A DNA stretch of 64,000 nt, from NCBI GenBank assembly GCA_009780175.1, contig WRAO01000002.1, positions 1 through 64,000 on the forward strand, written 5' to 3'. The position numbers and the translations under genes were made by a program. Shown here in pieces: positions 18,167 through 26,199 of the stretch; the stretch's first letter is position 1; each line of letters starts with the position of its first letter. The notes under the pieces are model-generated. The model was not told the origin of the DNA, ran no database searches, and worked only from the letters and a program-made list of their open reading frames with translations. Source of the DNA: Oscillospiraceae bacterium. GTDB taxonomy: Bacteria; Bacillota; Clostridia; Oscillospirales; Oscillospiraceae.

Positions 18167-18634
18167 TTACGCGATGCGCAATCTCACCATCGCAATATCG
18201 TTTTTCAAAAACTTCCGCAGCTCTGTCTCTTTGCCTTTGACCATCTCTATCGTCACATCGCCATTCTCATAAGCGATGAGCTTGCCCACATGCTCTTTCC
18301 CGCCAGACACCGCCCGATAGAGCTTTACCTCCACCAAGTGCCCGATAAACTGCGCAAAATCGCTGTCCCGCTTCAGTTGCCGCTCCGCACCCGCGGAGGA
18401 CACTTCAAATGTATACTGCCCCGAAATCACGTCTAACTCGTCCAACTTCGGGTCCAGTGCCCGGCTCACCCGCTCGCAGTCTTCAATATTGATTCCATCA
18501 GCCTTATCAATATAAACCCGCAAAAACCAGTGTCCGCCTGTCTCTTTGACATACTCCACATTCCAAAGACTGCACCCGGCCTCTTCTACCACCGGCTCCG
18601 CCATCTTCGTCACAACTTCGACTACCTTGCTCAT
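18167..18634 (-). CDS. rimP: Ribosome maturation factor RimP
   Basis: 155 residues from the ATG at 18634, placed 6 nt after GGAGGG. EEAGCSLWNVEYVKETGGHWFLRVYIDKADGI is the conserved N-terminal block in two parts, and CERVSRALDPKLDELD with YTFEVSSAGAERQLK is the second. It acts in 30S assembly. First gene of the long operon down to ribF. Its leader contains a promoter and a terminator-type hairpin. Confidence 0.94.
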   Translation of the reverse strand: MSKVVEVVTKMAEPVVEEAGCSLWNVEYVKETGGHWFLRVYIDKADGINIEDCERVSRALDPKLDELDVISGQYTFEVSSAGAERQLKRDSDFAQFIGHLVEVKLYRAVSGGKEHVGKLIAYENGDVTIEMVKGKETELRKFLKNDIAMVRLRIA

Positions 18635-18663
18635 ATCCATCCCTCCAAATCCGGTGAGAATCG

Positions 18664-18704
18664 AAAAAAAAGCTTAAAGAACGGAGTGGGGCTTCCCACT
18701 CCGT
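18664..18704 (-). terminator. Candidate transcription attenuator in the rimP-nusA operon leader
   Basis: On the minus strand ACGGAGTGGG, a short loop and CCCACTCCGT form a 10-bp stem followed 7 nt later by an A/T-rich stretch ending in eight T. It lies between the operon promoter and the rimP ribosome binding site, with no gene upstream to terminate. Known NusA autoregulation in Bacillus subtilis works through such an element. Confidence 0.65.
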
Positions 18705-18728
18705 CAACACCTACATCTTACGCTCCGT

Positions 18729-18757
18729 ATTTTACCACACTTCCCAATAGATTGCAA
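18729..18757 (-). promoter_or_regulatory. Sigma-A promoter of the rimP-nusA-infB operon
   Basis: Minus-strand TTGCAA, 17 nt, TAAAAT. Transcription would begin near 18722, leaving a leader of about 88 nt that contains the attenuator hairpin. Confidence 0.7.
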
Positions 18758-18775
18758 GCGTTTCCCTGCAACAAC

Positions 18776-18804
18776 TTGACAGAATCATCGAAAAATTGTA
18801 AACT
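18776..18804 (+). promoter_or_regulatory. Sigma-A promoter of the Crp/Fnr regulator gene
   Basis: TTGACA, 17 nt, TAAACT. The predicted start of transcription falls at or within a base or two of the ATG at 18812. The divergent rimP promoter is only about 20 bp away. Confidence 0.7.
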
Positions 18805-18811
18805 GTATCAT

Positions 18812-19483
18812 ATGAGACACTTCACAGACGATCAACCCACATTAGACGCTTTCTTCCTCTTGCAAAATCTCCCCCCAAGTTTGACAGACTGGGTCCTCAC
18901 AGACCCCCGTTGCAAAAGCCATACCTACACCAAAGGTCAGGTCATCTTCGACCCCGACCGATTTGACCGCGCCCTCGGCCTCATCCTCTCCGGCAAAATA
19001 GAGGCCAGCCAACACATCGCAGACCGCGGCCTCACCCTCCGCCTCCTCCAAACCGGAGACGTCTTCGGCGCGGCCGTCCTCTTCATCGAGGCCGACACCT
19101 ACCCCACCAAACTCACCGCCCTCATCAAAACCCGTGTCCTCTTCTTCGAGGAATCTCTGATCCGCGACCTCCTCGCAAAAGACCCCCGCGCCGCCGAAAA
19201 CTACATCGCCTTCCTTACCCGGCGCGTCCAGTTCCTCAACCAACGCATCCACTCCCTCATCGCCGGCAGCGCCGAAGCCCTCCTCGGCGCCTTCCTCCTC
19301 AGCGAAACCGGTGGTGATGGAAAACTCACCCTAGACACCAGCCTTTCCGCCCTCTCCAGACGCCTAGGCATCTCAAGAGCCTCCCTCTACCGCGCCTTCG
19401 ACTCTCTAGAAACGAGAGGATACATCCAAAAATCCGGGAAAACTATCACCATCCAAAACCACAACGGGCTACAGACCCTGTAA
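18812..19483 (+). CDS. Crp/Fnr family transcriptional regulator
   Basis: 223 residues. The cyclic-nucleotide-binding fold covers about residues 20-140 (KGQVIFDPDRFDRALGLILSG, LLQTGDVFGAA). A dimer helix and a Crp-type helix-turn-helix follow, with LSALSRRLGISRASLYRAFDSLETRGYI. There is no Cys cluster, so Fnr-type Fe-S sensing is unlikely. No ribosome binding site precedes the ATG, and the promoter -10 box ends 7 nt before it, so the mRNA may be leaderless. An ABC transporter operon follows 180 bp downstream and is a likely target. Confidence 0.9.
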   Translation: MRHFTDDQPTLDAFFLLQNLPPSLTDWVLTDPRCKSHTYTKGQVIFDPDRFDRALGLILSGKIEASQHIADRGLTLRLLQTGDVFGAAVLFIEADTYPTKLTALIKTRVLFFEESLIRDLLAKDPRAAENYIAFLTRRVQFLNQRIHSLIAGSAEALLGAFLLSETGGDGKLTLDTSLSALSRRLGISRASLYRAFDSLETRGYIQKSGKTITIQNHNGLQTL

Positions 19484-19504
19484 CAATGTGCACCTCGACT
19501 AAAA

Positions 19505-19615
19505 CACAACCCCCTGCCCCAATTCCCCTCCTCGGAGGGGTGGCAGGCGAAGCCTGACGGGGTGGTCCCGGAGCACAAAAACACCCCCACCCCTCCACAG
19601 AGGGGGAATTAGCGC
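19505..19615. repeat. Intergenic repeat, family S (copy 1)
   Basis: Contains CCTCCTCGGAGGGGTGGCAG, GCGAAGCCTGACGGGGTGG and flanking inverted pieces. It resembles the stretch at 52017-52060. It lies between the Crp/Fnr gene and the ABC transporter operon. Confidence 0.6.
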
Positions 19616-19662
19616 AAGACGCCACCCCCCACACACACCGCACCCAAGAAAGGACCACCCCC

Positions 19663-20694
19663 ATGAAAAAACTCCTAACCCTCCTCCTAGCCTTAACCCT
19701 CCTACTCACCCTCGCCGCCTGCTATTCCAGCGGCCCCATTCCAATCCCCACACCCACCCCAGCCGCCCCCACAATCCCAAACCTCCCCGACCCCCCCGCC
19801 CCCCTCACCATCCCCGTCGGCACCCTAAACGGCAACACCGGCGTAGCCGCCGCCTGGCTCATGGCGGAGGCCCAACACGGCAACACCCACGACACCTACA
19901 ACTTCGAAGTCTTCACCGCCCCCGACCAAGTCGCCGCCGCCCTCCTCAGCGGCCAAGTCCAAATCGCGGCCCTGCCCACCAACGTCACCGCAACCCTCTA
20001 TAACCGCTCCGAAGGCATGATTCAAATGGCCGCCATCGTCGCCTACGGCGTGCTCCACATCCTAGAAAACGGCGACGAAATCCACACAATCGAAGACCTC
20101 CGCGGCCGCACCATCCACACCACAGGCGAAGGCGCCGGCCCCGAGTTCATCCTCAACCACATCCTAACCCAAAACGGCCTAATCCCAGGCGTAGACGTCC
20201 ACATTGAGTTCCACCCCAACGAAGCCCTCGCCTCCCTCATGGCCGCCGGTCAAATCGACCTCAGCATGATGCCCGAGCCTATGGTCACCAGCGTCCTCGC
20301 ACAAAATGACGACGTCCGCCGCGCGCTAGACATGACCACCGAATGGGATAACATCGGAGACGGCACGCAACTCGTCATGAGCTCCGTCGTCGTCCGCACT
20401 GACTTCGCCGAGGCAAACCCCGAGGCAGTAGGCAGATTCCTCACCCTCCTAGAGCAATCTATCGCAGAAACCGTCCAAAACCCCGCCGAAGTCGCGGCGC
20501 TCATCGCCGAATTCGGCATCATTCCCAGCGCGGCAATTGCCGAACGCGCCATCCCCGGCTGCAACCTAACCTTCATCGCAGGCAGAGACATGGAACCCGC
20601 CATCACCGGCTACTTCGAAGTCCTCTACGCCGCCGACCCCGCATCCCTTGGAGGTGCCATCCCTGATGCAAACTTCTACCTCATTCTCCCATAA
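19663..20694 (+). CDS. ABC transporter substrate-binding lipoprotein (SsuA/NMT1-like)
   Basis: 343 residues with a lipoprotein signal ending LLTLAAC (Cys about 20) and a Pro/Thr-rich spacer. The mature part has the NMT1/SsuA pattern: IPVGTLNGNTGVAAAW, AALLSGQVQIAALPTNVTA, IEDLRGRTIHTTGEGAGPEFIL and INLSMMPEP-like IDLSMMPEPMVTSVL. Such proteins bind taurine, sulfonates, nitrate, thiamine precursors or other small anions and aromatics; the ligand cannot be told from sequence. It overlaps the permease gene by 29 bp. Regulation by the upstream Crp/Fnr protein is inferred from context. Confidence 0.85.
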   Translation: MKKLLTLLLALTLLLTLAACYSSGPIPIPTPTPAAPTIPNLPDPPAPLTIPVGTLNGNTGVAAAWLMAEAQHGNTHDTYNFEVFTAPDQVAAALLSGQVQIAALPTNVTATLYNRSEGMIQMAAIVAYGVLHILENGDEIHTIEDLRGRTIHTTGEGAGPEFILNHILTQNGLIPGVDVHIEFHPNEALASLMAAGQIDLSMMPEPMVTSVLAQNDDVRRALDMTTEWDNIGDGTQLVMSSVVVRTDFAEANPEAVGRFLTLLEQSIAETVQNPAEVAALIAEFGIIPSAAIAERAIPGCNLTFIAGRDMEPAITGYFEVLYAADPASLGGAIPDANFYLILP

Positions 20695-21430
20695 ATTCCT
20701 CCGCATCGCCCTCGCCGCCCTCTTCTGGCTGGCGGTCTGGCAAGCCCTAGCCTGGTGGGTCGGACTGAATTTACTCCTCCCCGGCCCCCTCCTAGTCGGA
20801 CAAACCCTGGTGGACCTCCTCGGTACCGCCGGCTTCCGCATGGCCGCCTTCAACAGCCTCCTAGGCATCCTCCTCGGCTTCCTCGCCGGCGTAGGCGCAG
20901 GCTCCCTCCTCGCCTGGCTCACCTGGGCCTCGCCTCTCCTAGACGCGCTTTTCTCCCCCCTCCTCCGCCTCATCCGCACCGCCCCGGTGGCCTCCTTCAT
21001 CATCCTAGCCCTCCTCTGGCTCACCAGCCGGACCGTCCCCATGGTTATCGCCGGCCTCATGGTCGCCCCCATCCTCTGGTCCAGCACGAAAGCGGCGCTA
21101 GAAGAGGCCGACCAATCTCTCCTGGAAATGGCCAAAGCCTACCGTTTCTCCCGGTGGACCACCTTCCGCCTCATCTATCTCCCCCAACTTCTCCCCCACT
21201 GGACCGCCGCCGCGGCGACAGCCATGGGCCTCGCCTGGAAATCCGGCATCGCCGCCGAAGTCATCGCCCTCCCAAGAGACGCTATCGGCACCAACCTCTA
21301 CCGCGCCAGACTCCTCCTCAACACCGAAGAACTCTTCGCCTGGACCGTCCTCGTCATCTGCCTCAGCTTCCTCCTAGAACAGTTCTTCATCCGCCTCATG
21401 GCCCGCCTCGGCAGGAGGTACACCATATGA
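20666..21430 (+). CDS. ABC transporter permease (SsuC/TauC-like)
   Basis: 254 residues from the ATG at 20666, 9 nt after GGAGGTG; the longer TTG start would place that site inside the gene. Six membrane helices are evident. The cytoplasmic coupling motif is ALEEADQSLLEMAKAYRFSRWTTFRLIYLP, the EAA loop of the BPD_transp_1 family. The stop overlaps the ATG of the ATPase gene (ATGA). Confidence 0.88.
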   Translation: MQTSTSFSHKFLRIALAALFWLAVWQALAWWVGLNLLLPGPLLVGQTLVDLLGTAGFRMAAFNSLLGILLGFLAGVGAGSLLAWLTWASPLLDALFSPLLRLIRTAPVASFIILALLWLTSRTVPMVIAGLMVAPILWSSTKAALEEADQSLLEMAKAYRFSRWTTFRLIYLPQLLPHWTAAAATAMGLAWKSGIAAEVIALPRDAIGTNLYRARLLLNTEELFAWTVLVICLSFLLEQFFIRLMARLGRRYTI

Positions 21431-22008
21431 TTACATTCGATCACGTAACCCTAACCTACGCCGGCAAACACGTCTTAGACGATTTCACATACTCCATCCC
21501 CACCGACCGCATCACCTGCCTCCACGGCCCCTCCGGCTGCGGCAAAACAACCTTGCTCCGCCTCATCGCCAGCCTCGTCCGCCCCACCTCGGGGACGATC
21601 CATGGCCTCCCAATAAAACCCGCCCTCCTCTTCCAAGAAGACCGCCTCATCCCGCATCTATCAGCGGAAGACAATATCAAGGCCGTCCTCCCCGCAGAGA
21701 GGGCCCATGAATCCATGGACTGGCTCCGAAAAGTCGGCCTCGCAGACGACGCCCACCTCCGCCCCCGCGAACTCTCCGGCGGCATGCGCCGCCGCATTGC
21801 CCTCGCTCGCACCCTAGCCTACCGCGGCGACTTTCTCCTCCTAGACGAACCCTTCACCGGCCTAGACGCCGACCGCGTCGAACAAATGGCTGCCCTCATC
21901 CGCGAGACAGGCACCCCCGCCCTCGTCGTCACCCACTCCAAACACGAAATCGCCCTCCTCGGCGGCACCCTCCTCCCACTCTCCGGCCCCCCTCTCACCA
22001 TCCTCTAA
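21427..22008 (+). CDS. ABC transporter ATP-binding protein (SsuB/TauB-like), short form
   Basis: 193 residues; relatives are usually 230-260, so the C-terminal part is reduced. Walker A GPSGCGKTT, Q-loop LFQEDRL, signature LSGGMRRRIALAR, Walker B FLLLDEPFTGLD and the switch His in VVTHSKHE are all present, so ATPase activity is expected. It energises the SsuA/SsuC-like partners upstream. The coding strand is extremely C-rich, like the rest of this operon. Confidence 0.88.
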   Translation: MITFDHVTLTYAGKHVLDDFTYSIPTDRITCLHGPSGCGKTTLLRLIASLVRPTSGTIHGLPIKPALLFQEDRLIPHLSAEDNIKAVLPAERAHESMDWLRKVGLADDAHLRPRELSGGMRRRIALARTLAYRGDFLLLDEPFTGLDADRVEQMAALIRETGTPALVVTHSKHEIALLGGTLLPLSGPPLTIL

Positions 22009-22016
22009 AAAACCGC

Positions 22017-22047
22017 TTGACTCTCGCCCTACCCGAGACTGTAGAGT
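22017..22047 (+). promoter_or_regulatory. MerR-type promoter with a 19-bp spacer
   Basis: TTGACT, 19 nt, TAGAGT. The spacer holds an inverted pair TCTCG and CGAGA, and GACTCT with AGAGT flanks it. Overlong spacers with a central dyad are the mark of promoters untwisted by MerR regulators. The gene it drives encodes a MerR protein, so autoregulation is likely. Confidence 0.7.
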
Positions 22048-22074
22048 AGACCTACAAGGAAGGAGGCAAGGCAA

Positions 22075-22893
22075 ATGTTCCGCATCGGCGAATTTTCCAA
22101 ACTAAGCAAAACCACCATCACCACCCTCCGCTACTACGACGAAATCGGCCTCTTAAAACCCGAAGCAACCGACCCCTTCACCAACTACCGCCTCTACACC
22201 AGCGCTCAACTCGTAGAACTCCACCGCATCCAAGCCCTCCGCCAAATCGGCCTATCCCTCGAAGACGTCCGCCAAATCCTGTCCGGACAGGATCAAAGAC
22301 CCATCCTGCAACACCGCAAAACCGAACTCCTCTCCAACCTCGCCGAAGCCCAAAGCCAACTCTCCCGAATTGAATTTATCCTACAAGGAGAACCCTCCAT
22401 GAACTACTCCGCAACCATCAAAGACCTGCCGTCCTGCACCGTCTACTCCAAAAAAATCAACATCCCCACCTACGACGCCTCAAGATACCACGCCTATTTC
22501 AACCTCATCCCCGAAATCGGCGCCACCATCGCCGCCAAATACCCCGACCTCAAATGCGCCACCCCCGAATACTGCTTCATCTCCTACCCAGACGGCGAAT
22601 ACACCGAAGAAACCGTCATCCACATCGAATTCTGCGAAGCCGTAGACAAACCCTACCCCGATTTTGACGACATCACCTTCAAACAAATCCCCGCCTGCAC
22701 TGTCGTCTCCGTCATGCACAAAGGCCCCTACACCGACCTCCCCAAAGCCTACGCCTTCGCCTGCAAATGGATCGAAGAAAACGGCTACACCATCGCCGAC
22801 AGCCCCAGAGAAAACTACATCGACGGCATCTGGAACCAAGAGAGCGAAGCCAACTGGCTCACCGAACTCCAAATCCCGATCACAAAAGCCTAA
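22075..22893 (+). CDS. MerR family transcriptional regulator with a GyrI-like effector domain
   Basis: 272 residues. FRIGEFSKLSKTTITTLRYYDEIGLLKP is the winged helix typical of BmrR-type MerR proteins. A coiled dimer helix covers about residues 75-110. Residues about 115-270 form a GyrI/AraC effector-binding domain (YFNLIPEIGATIAAKYPD, IPACTVVSVMHKGPYTDLPKAY), which binds small, often cationic, drugs or metabolites in relatives. Its own promoter has the MerR 19-bp spacing. No drug pump lies next to it; the SsuABC-like operon just upstream is a possible second target. Confidence 0.9.
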   Translation: MFRIGEFSKLSKTTITTLRYYDEIGLLKPEATDPFTNYRLYTSAQLVELHRIQALRQIGLSLEDVRQILSGQDQRPILQHRKTELLSNLAEAQSQLSRIEFILQGEPSMNYSATIKDLPSCTVYSKKINIPTYDASRYHAYFNLIPEIGATIAAKYPDLKCATPEYCFISYPDGEYTEETVIHIEFCEAVDKPYPDFDDITFKQIPACTVVSVMHKGPYTDLPKAYAFACKWIEENGYTIADSPRENYIDGIWNQESEANWLTELQIPITKA

Positions 22894-22894
22894 C

Positions 22895-22926
22895 AAAAAA
22901 GAGCCCCCCCACCGGGTGGCTCTTTT
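22895..22926. terminator. Bidirectional terminator after the merR gene
   Basis: AAAAAAGAGCC and GGCTCTTTT flank a C/G-rich loop. It also serves the converging gene at 22935. Confidence 0.8.
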
Positions 22927-22934
22927 CCTATATC

Positions 22935-23330
22935 TCAACCCATACCAACAAGCCCCGCTACGACAAACCCCGTTCCGATTAAAACCACCACAACTTGCCA
23001 TAGCCTAATAAACGGACTGTCTATAAAAAATACTCTCTTCGGATTATTCGGGTGATACATGATTTTGACAACATCACCTTCCTCATATATCTGAAAGCTC
23101 GCAAAAGTTGTCCCCTCCAAGAGAACGCGCTCTTCATAAAAAACACCATCCACCTGATAATGTACGACGGGACACCAATACCTCCATCGCAACAGCAGTA
23201 GCCGCTCATCAATTCTCACAACACTGGCCTGCGTGACCACCCCATACATCTGAGCACGCATTCTTTGCACGAACAAATAAGTAGGCCAAGTAATCAACAA
23301 AAGCCCCAGACCAAAATCAGCAGAATCCAT
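22935..23330 (-). CDS. Small membrane protein, DUF3592-like (uncertain)
   Basis: 131 residues from the ATG at 23330, which follows GGGGGTGAG. The longer frame to 23498 runs through tRNA leader DNA and is not believed. A hydrophobic segment lies at each end (LGLLLITWPTYLFV and WQVVVVLIGTGFVVAGLVG). Between them is a soluble beta-rich part with VHYQVDGVFYEERVLLEG and EGDVVKIMYHPNNPKRVFF, the pattern of DUF3592-type proteins, whose role is unknown. It is transcribed alone, convergent with merR. Confidence 0.55.
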   Translation of the reverse strand: MDSADFGLGLLLITWPTYLFVQRMRAQMYGVVTQASVVRIDERLLLLRWRYWCPVVHYQVDGVFYEERVLLEGTTFASFQIYEEGDVVKIMYHPNNPKRVFFIDSPFIRLWQVVVVLIGTGFVVAGLVGMG

Positions 23331-23401
23331 CTCACTCACCCCCAAAACCCAAACTCTCCCAATTCCAAAAGCATACCACACCCCCACCCAATCCACCAGA
23401 C

Positions 23402-23429
23402 TTGACAAACCCCAAATTCCTGCTATAAT
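23402..23429 (+). promoter_or_regulatory. Promoter of the tRNA-Gly gene
   Basis: TTGACA, 16 nt, TATAAT, a near-consensus stable-RNA promoter. The transcript would carry a leader of about 80 nt with the conserved hairpin before the tRNA. Confidence 0.75.
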
Positions 23430-23441
23430 AGTCCATGCTCT

Positions 23442-23512
23442 AGTCCTTGACCTTCTCCATTGCGAGTGGGTCTTCGCTCGCAATGGAAGCGCAGCCACCG
23501 CTAGAGCGAGCA
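23442..23512 (+). other. Structured tRNA-leader element, copy A (hairpin with conserved loop)
   Basis: Begins AGTCCTTGACCTT, has a perfect 10-bp stem CCATTGCGAG / CTCGCAATGG around the loop TGGGTCTTCG, then GAAGC.CAG, and ends CCGCTAGAGCGAGCA two bases before the tRNA. Copy B at 51749-51889 has the same loop and flanks but a wholly different stem. Confidence 0.65.
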
Positions 23513-23514
23513 GC

Positions 23515-23589
<75 letters not shown>

Positions 23590-23592
23590 AAG

Positions 23593-23621
23593 AAAAGTGT
23601 CGCATTCGCGGCACTTTTTCT
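23593..23621 (+). terminator. Terminator of the tRNA-Gly transcript
   Basis: AAAGTGTCGC, ATTC, GCGGCAC followed by TTTTTCT. Confidence 0.75.
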
Positions 23622-23770
23622 GTTATAATCACAGTATAGGGAAACACCCTCCCGTTCGGCTTACACAATTTGCTATACCGCGCACAAAACCGAATACGCG
23701 CTGTCCTCACAGGGGCGGCCATTCGCCCCCACATACACCCCAATCATCCATCTTAACGGAGGTACACCCC

Positions 23771-24385
23771 ATGACCCACCTAGTCATCACCATCAGCCGC
23801 CAATACGGCAGCGGAGGCCGCGAAATCGGCGCATCCGTCGCCGAGCGTCTCAGCATCTCCTGTTACGACAAAACCCTCCTCCAACTCGCCGCCGAACAGA
23901 GCGGCCTCTCCCCCGAGTTCATCGAAAAAACCGAAGAACAAGCCGCCTCCAGCTTTCTCTTCAATCTCTCCGCCGCAACCGTCACAGGCAGCGGCAATTT
24001 CTTCTACCAATACAACGTCCCCGTGAGCGACCAAGCCTTCTTCGCCCAAACTTCCGTCATCCGTGGCCTCGCGGCCTCTGAATCCTGCGTCATCGTCGGC
24101 CGCTGCGCGAACTATATCCTGGGGACCCAAGCCCGCTGCCTCAAAGTCTTCCTCCACGCCCCCCTGGAAGCCCGAATCGCGCGGATCGCACAGAGTCAAG
24201 GCCTCTCCGAAAAAGAAGCCAAAGACCACATCCACCGCGTCGACAAAGGCCGCGCCAACTACTACCGCCACTACACCGGCGGCACCTGGGGCGAAACCGA
24301 AGCCTATGACCTTTGCATCAACACCCAAACCGCCAGCCCCAAAGGCGCCACCGCCGCGATCCTCGCCATGGCGGAACTCATGTAA
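23771..24385 (+). CDS. Cytidylate kinase-like family protein
   Basis: 204 residues from the ATG at 23771; the longer frame passes through the tRNA gene. ITISRQYGSGGREIGASVAERL is the P-loop form (GSGGREIG) of the cytidylate-kinase-like family, which differs from Cmk itself. VIVGRCANYILG and ARIARIAQSQGLSEKEAKDHI followed by VDKGRANYYRHYTGGTWG are conserved in these proteins, with the Arg-rich lid. It probably phosphorylates a nucleoside monophosphate, but the substrate is unproven. Stands alone between a tRNA gene and sigK. Confidence 0.85.
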   Translation: MTHLVITISRQYGSGGREIGASVAERLSISCYDKTLLQLAAEQSGLSPEFIEKTEEQAASSFLFNLSAATVTGSGNFFYQYNVPVSDQAFFAQTSVIRGLAASESCVIVGRCANYILGTQARCLKVFLHAPLEARIARIAQSQGLSEKEAKDHIHRVDKGRANYYRHYTGGTWGETEAYDLCINTQTASPKGATAAILAMAELM

Positions 24386-24395
24386 ACTACCCCAA

Positions 24396-24434
24396 AAAAA
24401 GCGGGCCCTCCCCTCCGGAGCGGCCCGCTTTTTC
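24396..24434 (+). terminator. Terminator after the cytidylate-kinase-like gene
   Basis: AAAAAAAGCGGGCC and GGCCCGCTTTTT form a strong stem with flanking A and T runs. Confidence 0.85.
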
Positions 24435-24519
24435 ATATTTAGAGTTTGCTCACATATCAAAAACTTCAATCCTTTCCAATTTTTAGAGTTCACTCTTCAT
24501 TTTTAATCGCATTTTCTTT

Positions 24520-25016
24520 TATATTAACCTGCGGCTCGCTGCGCTCGTTTCGCTGAGGCGACTTACTTTTTTTTGCTATCGCACAAAAAAAGTAAGCAAA
24601 AAATGCGCCCCGAGGGCTTCGCCCCCGGGATCCCCATTTAACTTTTGCTCTTGCGCATTGCAGTCATGTGGTTCCGCCTGCCGGCGGAAATTTATGTCGC
24701 TTTAGGGCATACACGTTCTTGTGCGGTGGGTGCGATCGAATGTGCGGTACGCGTTCCTAGGCGGACTCCCATCCGCCGGGCGAGGCGGAAGACATGCGTT
24801 GTGCTTCGCTATGCACTAAAGTCAAAAGGAAGAGATTTTCAAGAGAAACCATTCGGTTTCTCTTGAATCGCCTTTTTGCTTCTTTTTGGCGAAGCACTAT
24901 AGTGCATGACATATCCGCTCTTTGGTTCCGCCGAAGGCGGAGCCTTAGAGCGGGTCGTCAGGTGAAAAGAAGGCCCACCCGGCAGGGCATTCAGCCTACA
25001 GGCCTGCAAGGCCTAA
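24520..25016. repeat. Mosaic repeat region (modules X1 and Y1) in a gene-free stretch
   Basis: About 700 bp between 24386 and 25104 carry no convincing gene. CTTACTTTTTTT and AAAAAAAGTAAG (24562-24596) are perfect 12-bp arms. Module X (about 24641-24730) matches the reverse complement of about 61983-62081. Module Y (24818-25016) matches 62082-62207 in the same direction, except for an insert of about 75 bp near 24896-24964. Module Y contains the hairpin CAAGAGAAACC / GGTTTCTCTTG (24840-24865), whose stem covaries with copy 2. Confidence 0.7.
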
Positions 25017-25104
25017 CAAAAACATCAATAAAGACCCAAAAACCGGAACAGGACAAAAAGTCAAAGAATAAAGTAACTACACAGTAAAAACAGGCGGTGG
25101 CAAT

Positions 25105-25803
25105 ATGATACTCTCAGCACTCGTGCTCCTCCTCATGGGCGGCGCCGTCCTAACCCTCAGACTCGGCGGCGACCTCGGCTCCTTCCCCCGCACCCTGAGC
25201 GCCGAAGAAGAAAAACACTACATCGACCTCTGGACCCTAGGCGACCTCGCCGCCCGCAACAAACTGATCGAGCACAACCTCCGCCTTGTCGCCCACATCA
25301 TCAAAAAGTACTACCACAGTTCCGCCGACCAATCCGACCTCATCTCCATCGGCACCATCGGCCTCATCAAAGGCATCAGCACCTACAAACCCGACAAAGG
25401 CGTCAGGCTAGCGACCTACGCCTCCAGATGCGTCGAAAACGAAGTCCTGATGCACTTCCGCTCCCAAAAGAAAACCCAAGGCGACCTCAGTCTCTCCGAA
25501 GCCATCGACGGCGGCGACACCGGCAGCCTCAGCCTCATCGACGTCATCAGCGTCCCCGACGATATGCTCGAAAACATCAGCGCCCACGAGACATACATCC
25601 GCCTCCGCGAACTCGTCCAAGAGCGCCTCAACACCCGCGAAGCCGAGATCATCACCATGCGCTACGGCCTCGGCGGCACGCTCCCGCGCACCCAGCGCGA
25701 AGTCGCCACCGTCTGCGGCATCAGCCGCTCTTACGTCAGCCGCATCGAAAAGAGGGCCCTCAAAAAACTCGAAGACGCCCTCTCCGCCGAACTATTTGTT
25801 TAA
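25105..25803 (+). CDS. sigK: RNA polymerase sporulation sigma factor, pro-sigma-K
   Basis: 232 residues. The first 28 or so are hydrophobic (MILSALVLLLMGGAVLTL), the pro-sequence that ties sigma-K to the membrane until proteolysis. Region 2 reads LIEHNLRLVAHIIKKYY, DLISIGTIGLIKGI and RLATYASRCVENEVLMH. Region 4 ends with REVATVCGISRSYVSRIEKRALKKLE. The gene is continuous and not split by a skin element. It directs late mother-cell genes for coat and spore release. It follows a long repeat region and overlaps the end of a convergent small gene by 12 bp. Confidence 0.95.
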   Translation: MILSALVLLLMGGAVLTLRLGGDLGSFPRTLSAEEEKHYIDLWTLGDLAARNKLIEHNLRLVAHIIKKYYHSSADQSDLISIGTIGLIKGISTYKPDKGVRLATYASRCVENEVLMHFRSQKKTQGDLSLSEAIDGGDTGSLSLIDVISVPDDMLENISAHETYIRLRELVQERLNTREAEIITMRYGLGGTLPRTQREVATVCGISRSYVSRIEKRALKKLEDALSAELFV

Positions 25804-26043
25804 CGGATTCCAATCCCGCAAAACCGCCTTATCCGCCGCCACCCGATTGACAATCTCCATCCCCGACTGGCACCGATCAAAGGTCCCCGCCTCAATCTCA
25901 ATCACAACCGCCTGCAGCAGCTTCTCATAATACGCCTCCGGCGTAATCTCCGTCGTCGTCTGATGAAAATGCCTCTGACTCTCCGCCGAAGCAATACTAG
26001 CGTACTCTTCTTTCACCTGATCAATCAACCCCTGCCGATCCAT
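25792..26043 (-). CDS. Hypothetical small protein convergent with sigK
   Basis: 83 residues with an ATG at 26043 preceded by AAAGGGG at 8 nt. The protein is mostly helical and acidic (LIDQVKEEYASIASAESQRHF, AYYEKLLQAVVIEIEAG) with no membrane segment. I do not recognise a family. Its last 12 bp overlap the 3' end of sigK on the other strand. The ribosome binding site and codon pattern support a real gene. Confidence 0.6.
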   Translation of the reverse strand: MDRQGLIDQVKEEYASIASAESQRHFHQTTTEITPEAYYEKLLQAVVIEIEAGTFDRCQSGMEIVNRVAADKAVLRDWNPLNK

Positions 26044-26102
26044 AAACCCAACCCCTTTCTAGCTATAGAATGCCCAAAATCACCAACCCCCATGCAGAAA
26101 AC

Positions 26103-26140
26103 AAGGCAGAGGCGATCCAAACACGGATCGCCTCTGCCTT
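26103..26140 (-). terminator. Perfect 16-bp hairpin after the Schlafen-domain gene
   Basis: AAGGCAGAGGCGATCC, AAACAC and the exact inverse. On the minus strand it is followed by GTTTTCT, so it probably ends the 26200 gene's transcript. Confidence 0.75.
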
Positions 26141-26199
26141 CTTGGCCTGTGGATAATGCTTGATTTGTAGAGCAAAATCTTACAGGAATATCGCAATCC

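Noticed and set aside
24645..25087. Two open frames (73 and 97 codons) in the repeat region before sigK
   Set aside because: They run through repeat modules X and Y, have no ribosome binding site and no domain.
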